Positions 10,931-21,270 of a stretch of DNA of 64,000 nt are shown in pieces. Source of the stretch: Cynocephalus volans (Eukaryota > Chordata > Mammalia > Dermoptera > Cynocephalidae). Under the pieces are notes generated by a model. That model saw only the letters and a list, made by a program, of their open reading frames with translations, was not told the DNA's origin and searched no databases. The position numbers were made by a program, and so were the translations under genes. Position 1 is the first letter of the stretch, and each line of letters starts with the position of its first letter. Where the stretch lies: NCBI RefSeq assembly GCF_027409185.1, contig NC_084464.1:50009095-50073094 (forward strand). The letters are read 5' to 3'.

Positions 10931-11619
10931 CTGCGTGCAGGTGTGTGTGTGCTCATGTGTATATTAGGCCGAAAGATGCTGGCCCTTTCCTCATCTTGTC
11001 ATTCAGAAGATGAATGTGGTCTTGAACTTTGTGAAGTAAATGAATTTCTCAGGTGCATGGAGCTTGGAAGGAAATGTAACTATGTGGGCAAGAGACACCT
11101 GTCATTTCTAGCAATTTTCTCTCCTCCCCTTTCCCACCCTCCCCTCCCCTTCTTTCTGCTTCTTCCCTCCCTCTCTTACTCCTTCTCTCTATCCTGCCTC
11201 CTCCCAAGAGAAAGACCTATCCTGCCCACTGTCCAGTTCTTCCTACTAAGGACAGGGTTTTCCTTGGTCAGGAACAGGGGAGGATGGGGTGGCTCCCTAG
11301 GGAAAGGGCCTTGCCGCATCTTTTCTTCGGGTGCACACATCAGTAGCCCCATTCCCACTTCTGAAGACAATCTGAAACCAAGTTTTCTTAGTGGAGACAG
11401 AGGGTGCTCCACCCTAGGACCACAGGCAAAGCCTTGGGTATTAGAACAAGGAGGACCCACAGCTCTGGGCTGCAAGGGAAGGAGCCAGTGAGAGGTGCTC
11501 CCAAGACAGGCTAGCAGAGCTGGAGTCTACATACCCTGTGCAGCCGCAAATCTAGCTGCCTATCGGGAGCTTCTGCACCAGCTTGGAGGGCAGCTGGGCT
11601 TGGGATGAATGCCAGGCCT
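10931..11619. other. Intergenic, no gene seen
   Basis: Includes a pyrimidine-rich block at about 11120-11210. An open frame at 10943-11491 is low-complexity and unlike any family I know. Confidence 0.4.
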
Positions 11620-11785
11620 GCTCCTAAGAGCTACTCACCTTCTATCCCTGAGTCTTGGTCTCCTTATCCATAAAATGGGCATAATAATGCTTACCCACAA
11701 TATTTGATGAGATCAGGGTACATCAAGCATTCAGCAGCACCTGGGTCAGAGTCGGGGCTCAATAAGTAGTAGATATTTTATTATT
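11620..11785 (-). repeat. MIR SINE
   Basis: Minus-strand MIR: 'ctgagtcttggtctccttat', 'ccataaaatgggcataataa', and 'gctcaataagtagtagatat'. Confidence 0.7.
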
Positions 11786-11979
11786 ATTTTTTTCATTTTC
11801 ATGCTTATTAGTAACAGTGTAGCAAATGATATTTCATCTGTTCAAATCTCTGTTCTTAGGGAGCATGTCATTTCCTCTGCTCTCGGGGGCCTGAGCAAGG
11901 GCCCTGATAACAGTGTGGGGAAAGGAGGAAAGTATTCCCAATACATACTCTGTCCTTTCTCCCAGCTCATCCTTCTTCC

Positions 11980-12900
11980 ATAAGTTTTTGAGCACCTGCT
12001 ATGTGCCAGACACTGCACAGAATGTTTGAATGGACATATTTCAATAGCAAAAAATGCTCACTGGGCACTTGCCATGTGTCAGGGCCTGTACTGATACTGG
12101 TTATCCAGAGATGAACACGAATATCCCTTCCCTCAAGGAGCTCACAGTGTGATGAGCGAAAGCCGTAAGAAGGACCATGACAGCACATGGTAAGTGCTTC
12201 AATCCGTTCCATTCGCTATTTTAAACAAGAGTCACTGAGCACCTACTATGTGCCAAGCACCACGCTGGGTGCTGTGGGTATAGAAATGAGTAAAACAAGG
12301 GCCCTGCCCTCAAGGGGCTCATATTCCGTGGAGAAACAGGGAAATTAACTAGCACAGTGTTAATTTCATAATTACTTCCATTATTTCCATAACCACTTCC
12401 ATAATCTAATAATTCCATAGTGTCCTGAAGGCAGTAAGCACAAGGGGTCAGGGGTCCTGAGAAATTAGGTGTGGTCATGGGAAGCTTCTAGGTGGGGATG
12501 ACCCCTCTACTGAGGCTCTGAGTGTGGGCCGAAGTTGGGGAATTATGGAGGAGAACCATGCTCAGGGGACTCTTCTAGGGCTCTCGTGGCTGAGGAGAGC
12601 ATCTATTCTGCCTCAAAGGGGTGTTGAGGGGTAGGGTGAGGAAAGGTTTCCTGGAGAGGGGGCTGTCCAAGCTGGGTCCTGAAGTATGAGTAGGAGCTCA
12701 GGCAGGAGAGGTGGCAGGTGCGTTTCAGACGGGGGGACTGCATGTGCCAAAGCCAAGAGGCGGGAGGAAGCACTTGCAAGAGGTTCCGTGGGCAGGTAAG
12801 CTGGAGGCAGATCCAAGCAGGCTCCTGATATGCTAATGGGCTTGAAGGATTTGGTCCTGGATGATGGATGGATGGTCTCAGGGACAAAGTCAGGTAAGGG
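11980..12900 (+). repeat. L2 LINE, two adjacent segments
   Basis: Repeated L2 landmarks at 11985 ('gagcacctgctatgtgccag') and 12236 ('gagcacctactatgtgccaa'), each followed by 'ccctcaaggagctcacagtg' or 'gccctcaaggggctcatatt'. Later: 'ggaaaggtttcctggagagg', 'gctgggtcctgaagtatgag' and a 'gatggatggatggtct' simple stretch. The two starts suggest two copies or an internal duplication. Confidence 0.7.
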
Positions 12901-13304
12901 TTTAAGAAAGCTCTAGGAGACTGGATAAGGAGGCAGGGAGAACAAAAAAGGAATCAGAACTTGGACCTGCTCTGAAGCTTACTCACCTCACAAGATGGGG
13001 AGACAAGGACTGGCAAATATCCAGTATACAACCTTCCAACAGCTACAGGGCACATCCATAGAAGCACCAGGGCAGGACACCCAGTATCATCCATCATACC
13101 CAGAGACAGAATCAGGAAGGGCACTTACTAGGTATACACCTGTACTAGTGCTGAAATACAGTGCCCTGGCCCTCTGGGAGCCATGGTCTAATGAGAAGAT
13201 AGTTAGAATGAGGTGTCAGAGCAAACTCAGAGGCTTTTGGACTCCCAGATGTTAAAAGGAGAGACTGGCCCCATGGTTCCTAGATACCCTCATATGCCCA
13301 CTAT

Positions 13305-13745
13305 CTTCAGCTGGGTTCTCCCAGGAGTAGACCCTGAGATGGGGATTTAAGGAAAAGTATTTTTATTTGGGAGGTGACCCCAAGAAGCACTAGTCCCCTG
13401 CTGTTGGAAAGTGAGACAGGCAGAAAAAGAAAGCCAACATTATTGAGCAGGTGACTGATATGGAAAGCTGGGACTCCATCACACTGGGGACCTCTGGGAG
13501 ATCATGGCACACACTTCTGAGCTGTCCAACCCAGGGTGTGAGGAGCAGGGAGTATTTATGCATCTACTCCTGTCCATCAATGGTTGATAGCTGCTCCTAA
13601 GGGTGCCTGCCCTGTGCTGGCTAAACAAAGAAAGCTCCTCCCAGTCTGAGAAAGCCCCCAGCAGAGAGCAAGTGGTCTTTTAAGTGCTGACAGCAGGACT
13701 TCAACAGCATCTGCTTATCACAACCGTGCTCACAATTGTAATATA
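13305..13745. repeat. Possible old interspersed repeat
   Basis: 'gggttctcccaggagtagac' with a downstream 'gtatttttatttgggaggtg', similar in plan to 2650-2990. Family not identified. Confidence 0.35.
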
Positions 13746-13784
13746 AATGACTCAAATAATTATGTGTAACGTCTCCCTCCTGCG

Positions 13785-13905
13785 TTAGAAGATAATCTCT
13801 CTGAAGATAGGAACAGCATCACCAATTATATCCCCAGGATCTAGCTCAGTGTTTGGCACATGGCAGGTGTTCAATAGATATTAATTGAACAAATGTAATC
13901 TGGAG
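13785..13905 (+). repeat. L2 3'-tail
   Basis: 'gaagataggaacagcatcac', 'atatccccaggatctagctc', 'gtttggcacatggcaggtgt', 'caatagatattaattgaaca': the full L2 tail order. Confidence 0.8.
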
Positions 13906-14039
13906 CTCGATAGATTCATGATAAAGGCCCCAGTTCCATCTGAATACCTTCTCTATCTCCTTCTCTTCCTTTCTCCTCTCCCCATCCCAACCCTGATATA
14001 CAGAGCCTGAAAATTGTTTCCCGATATCATTTTTTTCCT

Positions 14040-14490
14040 TCTTCTAGCATAAAAAAAGGCCCAATATTTAACCTTACCTGTGGCTGCCTGGAATACTTTC
14101 CTCAGCCTCCCTTACAGCTAGGAGTGCCCATGCCACTAAGCTCTGACCAGTGGGTGTGGAATTGACAGCTGCCACTTTCCGAATGTGTCCTTATGGGTGG
14201 AGGTACATCCATTTCCATCCTTTTCCTCCTTTCTGCTGGCTAGAATTTGGATATCATGGCTGGAGCTGGAGCAGCCACCTTGGGTCATTAGGTGAAAGCC
14301 TTGGACCAGAAAACGGTGGAAGCTAGGGTATCCGGGGACCCTGATGATCAGGGAGCAGCCACTCCGGCCCTGGGCCAAACCTCTGGCCTTGCTGTACGTG
14401 ACAGAGCCTTCGGTTATGCCATTGTTATTTGGGGTGGGCTTTTCTGTCAGTCACAGCTGAGCAACCTAATCCTAAGTGACACACGGAGGG
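14040..14490 (+). repeat. Old LTR-like repeat
   Basis: 'tttcctcagcctcccttaca', 'ggatatcatggctggagctg', 'gagcagccaccttgggtcat' and the terminal '...gccattgttatttggggt' match a common eutherian repeat with an LTR-like end. Exact family not certain. Confidence 0.5.
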
Positions 14491-15159
14491 AATGATGACT
14501 CTCAGGCAGTGGAAGTAGAGCTCACTGGACAGGGGGATCTCTCCTGCTGAATGGAAGCCTGTGGCCCCTCCCACTGGCCGCTGCCCTTCCTGGGTCAGAC
14601 AGGTCCAGCCTCCCTCGGGACTCTGAGAAGTTCTGTTGTCTTCCAGAAGAGCAGTACTCTCACAAACTCTCTTTTCTGTTAGAATGGCCTAGACATGCCT
14701 TGTGGCAGGTCAAGGGCTGGGTGCTGCCACCGCTCACCCTTCCGAACAGTGGCATCAAGGTTCTTTGGTGGGGGGATCCTCTCTCCCCGTCCCCACTTCT
14801 CAGGAGAATAAGGGAAGATAAAAGCCAGTGCCCTCTTAGCATTTCCCCGCCACTTACTGGCCATAAGAAGGAAACCTGAGAGCCTGCGCGTGCTTTCCCG
14901 ACCTCTACTGTGTTAAGGGTGGGGTGGAAACAAAGGCAGTAAAACGCAGGGTCTCCACAAAGCAGGGAGACAGAGATACAGGAGGCACGGAGAAGGGCCA
15001 TGGGCACACGTTATCAAACACACATGGGTTCTAAGAGCAGGAGGCTGCGGCTGCAAGGGGTGGCAGGGAAGTTTCCAGAAAGGCAGACCTCGGCCTCATC
15101 CCTCTCCGCCCTGCAATTCTGAAAGTTCCCAGATACAGGGAACGCTCTAGACACCCCCT
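14491..15159. other. Upstream flank of the GLP1R promoter
   Basis: No gene or repeat recognised. GC content rises toward the CpG island. Confidence 0.5.
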
Positions 15160-15716
15160 ACTGTCAGGATCCGTTGGTCCTTTCGTGGTCGTCTTCCCAC
15201 CGCCCACACCCGTGGCTGGTCCCAGCAGAGCCTGGGAATGAGGCGTGGACTTCGGGAGGGGGCAACTCCGCCGGGGGGTGGGGTGGGGGCGAGGGTGGGG
15301 GTGGGTCTTTGTTAGTCACTCGCGGCTCTGGGGACACTTTCCGGGAGTGGTCTGCCGGGCCATGTGACCTGGGACGAGTCCCATCCGCTCCCCGGGCCTC
15401 AGTTTCCTCCGGTGTACCCCGAACAGGCGGGAGGGGGTTTGGCTTCCCTTGGCTGGGAGGAGGGCCCCGCGCGTCGCTGACAGCCGGCGGGCGCACCGCG
15501 GGCGCTCGAAGCTGGCGGCCCGGCTCCTGCGCTGCCCGAGCCGCGCTCGCCGCGAGCGCACTGGCCGGTAGCTCCCGGCCCGGGACCGGCCCGGGGCAGA
15601 AGAGCCGGGACCCCGCGCGCCCCTCCCGCGGGCGGGGCGGCCCCGCGCCGGCTCCTCCCCCGGCTCCCGCCGCCGGCCGGGATCAGTCGCCGCGCGCGGT
15701 TCCGCAGGTGGCAGCG

Positions 15717-15731
15717 ATGGCCCAGTCCTGA
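15717..15731 (+). CDS. Upstream ORF of four codons in the GLP1R 5' leader
   Basis: ATG-GCC-CAG-TCC-TGA in the predicted 5' UTR. Its stop is followed by 10 nt and then the main ATG at 15742. The uORF ATG has a G at +4 and G at -3 (gcgATGg), a fair context. Such a short uORF could reduce or condition GLP1R translation through reinitiation or leaky scanning. Translation itself is inferred. Confidence 0.5.
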   Translation: MAQS

Positions 15732-15741
15732 GCGCCTCGCC

Positions 15742-15819
15742 ATGGCCAGCGCCCCCGGCCCGCTGCGCCTCTTGCTCCTGCTGCTCGGGGCGGTGGGCAG
15801 GGCCGGCCCCCGCCCCCAG
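15742..15819 (+). CDS. GLP1R: GLP1R exon 1 (coding part), residues 1-26
   Basis: Encodes the signal peptide and first mature residues, with a run of six leucines in the hydrophobic core and the ending Gly-Arg-Ala-Gly-Pro-Arg-Pro-Gln. The ATG lies in a strong context (gccATGG). This start gives exactly the human protein length, whereas the ATG at 15717 is closed by a stop after four codons. The donor is CAG|GTGAGA, phase 0. Confidence 0.97.
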
Positions 15820-18800
15820 GTGAGACCCAGGGACGCCGGCGGAAAGGGGAGAGGGGGCGGCGCTGCGGGCTGCAGGCGCAGTGTCCTGGCGGGGCCGCCG
15901 GACTTGAGCGAAACTCCTCGACCGCAGGCGGGGGCAGGTGAAAGCCTGGGGGCAGTGGGGGCCGGAGAGTTGGGTCCTCCTGGGCTGGGTGGCCGAGATG
16001 GGGGCTTGGACGACGACGACGCCCCAGCGCCAGCGAGGCGTCCAGTTCCTCGCCACCGGGCCCCTCTGGCAGGGCACCAGCAGCCCCGCGGCCGCCCTGC
16101 GCTGACTTCTGCGCCCATCTGCCTCCTCCCTGCACCACTTTCCCAACTCCTTCTCCTAAACCCGTGCCAGCGGCCGTGGCCCAGCCTGGCGCTCGCCCCT
16201 CTCCCCCTGCTCCACACCATGCCCTGGCCCCTGGCCCGCGGTGCCTGCCCCCACTCTCCATCACCGCCCTGTCAAAGACCCTGAGAAGGCTCTGGAATGG
16301 CTGAGAGGTCCAGAGTGTGGAGACCCAGCTCTCCCCCCACCCTCCCAGCCCCCCAGCAAAGCCTCTGATTCGCAGGCTAGGGAACCCTGCGTGGCAGCTT
16401 GTTGTCCTTCCCCATGACCTCACGGATGGAACTTGAGTACCCCCCCAGCCCCTGCAGCAAACACACAGGAGGCTCAGTGCTCCTCCGGAACCAGCCAGGC
16501 CCCCCACCGACACTCTGCTGACCGCCCATTCTGACCCCCCTTGATTGACAACACGCACTAGTAGGCATACTGGGACACACAGGAACACTCTGGCCTCCTT
16601 GGTGCCACCAAAGAGCAGGCCACAGGTGGACCCTTGCAGCCCCTCTCCCCTCCCTGCTTTTCCTGCTCCAGGCTCCTGGGCCAGGGGTGTGTGTGTTTGT
16701 GGTGGTGGTGGGGTGGTCTTCTGCTTTTGGAGAGGGAAGTTATCCAAAGATGCTAGGACATGCTCAAGCAGAGAAGAGGCACAGGCTTGGGTGGCCTCTC
16801 CTGGGTCAGGGAACAGTCTCTTCCTATCACCTCCCACTCCTACCCCTAGACCTAAAGAACTGAGATCTTTGGGGAGTGGGTCTGTATGGGCCTTGAAATT
16901 TGTCCCAGAACAGGTGAGAGACAGGATGAGGGGCCACTGGTGAGGGAAGACTCCACCCCTGGCTAGGAATCCACATGTGGACAGACTCTCAGCTAAGGTG
17001 CCAGTACATTTTTAGCCCCCAAATTCTTTTCCAGTCTCATCCTCTCTCTTTGTTCCCCAGCCCAGTTACTGCCCCTAGCCCCAGGAGACAACCTCCCCCC
17101 TTCTTTGGTGTCTTTCCCACGAGCCCCCAGCCAGGCCTTGGCTTTGCCGTGTACTTGAGCTCTTTTGGGGACCAAGACAGCAGACCCATGACTTGGTTCT
17201 CTCTTGTCTTTACCTCATCTTATGGGCTGGGATGGGGCAGGATGGGGGGTGGGGGGTGGAGAGACACTGCTTCCTGGGCCCATCCTGTGCCAGGCCAACT
17301 TGCAAATCTGGTCTGAACTGAGGAAGAGAGCAAAGGGTTGAGGAAAGGTTCTGCAGGCTGCCTGTCTCTTTCCCAAAGTCCCAGAGGTGCTGGGCTCCTT
17401 GAACCTGCCCTTTCCTCTGGTCCCCTCTCATTCCTCAGCCCCAGGCCTAGGGCAAGAGCTGAGTATCCTGGGGCCATAACAGGACTGGGGTGGTAGAGAA
17501 GGACAGGAGGAGACAGACCCTGAGCAGGGAGGGTGGAGCTTTGAGGAGATGCTCTTCTCTGTGGGGCACTGAGCTTCCCTGGCCACTGCAGAGATCTGCG
17601 TGACAGGCGGCTTTGAGGTTAGACTGCAATAATTATGACAAAACCTCACGCGTGCGTATAAAACTCTAAAACAATGGTGAATTTTGTGTTATGTTTTCTG
17701 TCTATGAGGTCAGCAAGTCTACAGTTACTCCCCCCATGCTGCTGATGGGGGATGAAAGCCTGAGAAGAGAGGGCTCCCTGTAAAATGTGGCCCAGCAATT
17801 CAGGAGCAGGGAGGAGAAAGGGGTGTGGGGCTGGGCTGTCAGCTTAATACCCTCCTTCTCAGACGGGACTGAAGGACGAACTCAGAGAGTGAGCTGATCA
17901 CTGTCAGGTGTGCTGAGAATGGAAGCAGCTTCCATGCAGGTAGGAGGATGGCCAATTTGACTTCTGAAAATGTTGCCCTAGGCCACTCCATTGTTGCTGG
18001 GAAGGACCCCCACCTCCATTCCTTACCTCCCCAAGACCCGCATAAGGAAGCCGGTCTACTGAGGAGATAGCCAAGCCTTTGATACCCAAAGTTAAAACCA
18101 GACAGAAATGGGTTCAAACATCAGGTCTGCCATTAGCTGGTGATCTTGGGTAGGACACTTGATCATTCCAAACCTGCTTCCTCACCTATCAATAGGGGTC
18201 ACAAGCACTATCACGTAGGGTTATGGAGAGGACTAAGACACAGGCACCCTGAAATGGCAGCTTTAGTCACTTGGGGGGACTGACCCATTTGTCTTGGTAA
18301 TCTGGAAATGTCCTCTGGGGCTGCAGAATAGGACCTGGAGAGGGGCTTTTGGGGTCTCCAGTCTTCTGAGCTCTAGTGAATGGTCGTGGACTCTGTTCTG
18401 AGCTGGGCTCTCTCTGAGACATGGACCCGGGGTGAGGGCTCGGACAGGAGCAACCAAGGAACCACATCCTGCCCTCAAATGCCTTGCAGTGAGGAAAAAC
18501 AGGCCCTTCCTCAGCTAAAGGCTCCCCCTAGGCAAATTCCTGTGTGTGTGTGCGTGTGTGTGTGTGAGAGATAAAGAGATACAGAGATAGAGACAGGTAG
18601 AGAGAGAAAGAAAGAGAGAAACAGACCAGGAGAAGAAGAGTGAGAGCTGTACGAGCCCCCATTTCTCTGTGTCTTTGTACTTGACCCTGTGTGTGACAGT
18701 CTCCTTGAGTGGGAGTGAGTCTGTGTGTCTAACAGCATCTCAGCATGTAGTTGTGAGTTTGACAGTGAATACATGTTTGTTGCTCTGGGTGTGATACTGT

Positions 18801-21224
18801 GTCTATGGGAGGGTCTGTGTGTGTGACATCTTGGTGTGTTAATGGGTGTCTGCTGGAATGTGTCTGAATGTGGGAGAGATACTATGCTTGTGACAGAGTG
18901 TGTGGCTCTGTATGTGTGTGTATGTGTGATGGTGTGGGTTAAGTGTATCAGTTCAGGTGTGTGTGTGTGTGTGTGTTGGAGCAGTGTCTCAGCATGTGAG
19001 TGTGTGTTTGGCAGTCTATGTGTGATTGGGGGGCAGGGGCGGAGACTCTGTCAGTCTCAGTATTAGGGATGAGCTTGGTGGCGTGTGTGATGATGTGTGG
19101 GACAGTGTACCCATGTGAGGGTTCTTATGCCTGTGAGAATGTGTGTGCAGTTTTCCTTCTGTTCAGATATCTAAAGCCCTTAAGAAAAAAAATGGGTTTA
19201 AAGAGACAGGCCTCCCTCCAGGACACAGGAAGGCATGGTTTGGCTCTGGGAGGTGACAGAGAAAGGAGGCTAGGGGTCCGGGGAGGAGATGCCAGGGAAG
19301 CTGCAAGGCTGGACCTAGTTGGGAGCCTCCAGGAATTTGTCATTGGAAACCTCTTTGCTCCTTCTGAGAGGCCCTCCCCCATTTCCCCTACCTCAGCATC
19401 CCAGGGAGGCTGAGGTCTCTTAATCAACATGGTACTCAGAAAAGGAGAGAATCTGATCCACTTCTTCACACTGAGAAACAGGAGGAACTTTTGAGGTTGG
19501 CAGCCGGTCTTTGAGGAGGGAACACCTTCTCAGGCAGCCGGAAAGCCCATTGCCTGGAACTTCCACTCCATCTACACCCTTCTCCTCTGCTCTTCCTCCT
19601 TCCAGCACTGCTCACTCATCCAGGCCCACTCTTCATAAAGATTTGCACCTACTTGCTCTGGTTGGATATGTGCAGTAATTCTTTGAGAAGAATGATATGC
19701 CCACTTTGTAGATAAGGAAACTGAGGCCTCAAAAGATAAAGTGTGTCCCATCAGTCCTGCATTAACAGACAGAGCTGGGATTTAAACCAAGGGCTTGAGC
19801 TCTCTGTCTAGTGCTCTTCTGTGCAGACCACACCACTCCCTCCTAGAGTCCTCTTTCTCATCTCCTGCTTCCTCTCAAAACTTCTGTATGTGAGGGATGC
19901 CCCTCCTTACTGTGACCTCCAACCTGGGCAATGTCCCAATTTGCCTTCATCCTTCTCAGAGAGATCCCTTGGAGCCTGACAAGTCCTGATTCTAAAATCT
20001 GCCAGCCTGCCCTTACCCTGGCCCTCCACCTCACCGCTGCCCTATTCTCCTGGGAAACTCTGCTGCCCTTTGATAGACAAGGACATCTGCCATTGCGGCC
20101 TTCCCACTTCCCAGCACCACTCCGCATGCTGCACGCCCCCACACCAGATTTAGAGCAGGGTCTTATATCATGGGAGGATGAAATGGGGAGGGGGGCTGGT
20201 GAGCAGGGCCTTGCCCCTCCTTCCAGGGTCCCAAGCTTCCTCCCTACCTCACGTTGCCACTGGCTATGGTTGCTGCTGGAAGATGTCACAAATTGAGCAG
20301 AACAATTGGTCCTTGGGCATGAAAATACACTACCTTCCTCCTTCTAGGAGTTTGTTGATCCTAGAAGTGAGGGCAGGGTGGGGCCCAGAGTCCCAGGAAG
20401 GCAGGCCGCCTGCTGCTCCGCTCTGCCCTTTCCCTAAACAGTAGGAACCTGAGAACGGCTGACATTGACTGAGCGTTTTCCATATGCCCGGGCATTCTAA
20501 GCTTTAACTCAAGCCTCACAACAATCTTGTGGGGCAGGGACTGTTATTGTTCCAATTTTGCACGTGTGTGACCTGTGTTTTGGTTATTGCTCAAGGTCAC
20601 ACACATAATTTATGGGGGAGCCTGGATCAGTCTGAGCCCAAAGCTAGGGCTGTTCACCCTCCGCTGAGCTACCTGGGTGCACGGGCCCTGTGGCACTGGG
20701 TGGCCCTAGCCTCGCTTACCCAGCTTTGTCCCAGATCACAGCCTCCCATCTGTCCCAGGTCCTGACCACGATTCTCTTCCTGCCCCAGAAAATTCTTCTG
20801 AACACCAATTCGTGGCTCTCCTCTGCTCACTGAGCGTGGATGTTCCCACCTCTATGCCTTTATTTCTGCTGTGCCCTCCTGCTAAAACGCCCGTCCTCCT
20901 CCTAGCTAGCCCACCCCCCACCCCTTTCGCCCCACCCCCATCTCACAGTCCCCAGAGTGCCCTGGAGCTCTCTGGTCTACATTGAGCCCTGCCCACCCAG
21001 TTGCTGAGTACTTTGACCCACTACCTTCTCTTTTATATCGCTTGTCCTGCAAAGCATTTGACCCCCACCCCCAAGTACCCCGAGGATTTTCCTCAGGCCA
21101 TGGCTCTGTCCATAATCTTTGTATTTGTCGTGTCCCCTCCCTTCCACCCACCACCATCCAGAACCTGGCACAGTTATGGCTGCCATAAACACCAAGTGTG
21201 GGAGAAGCTAGAGGTCTGGGTAGT

Positions 21225-21270
<46 letters not shown>

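Larger units (their letters stand above)
15160..16260. promoter_or_regulatory. CpG island with GLP1R promoter and first exon
   Basis: Dense GC and CpG dinucleotides compared with both flanks, centred on exon 1. It contains a GC-box (GGGCGGGGC type) near 15630-15640 and many CCGC/GGCGG words, with no TATA box next to the start. This fits the known Sp1-driven, TATA-less GLP1R promoter. The exact transcription start cannot be read; the 5' UTR probably begins between about 15550 and 15700. Confidence 0.75.

Noticed and set aside
15683-16837. 384-codon minus-strand open frame over the CpG island
   Set aside because: GC-rich DNA lacks stop codons by composition. The frame is antisense to GLP1R exon 1, Gly/Arg/Pro-rich, and has no domain or splice support.
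19395-19425. Alu-like words ('cccagggaggctgaggtc')
   Set aside because: Only one short word matches; no Alu body, dimer or A-tail. No Alu was found anywhere in the window.
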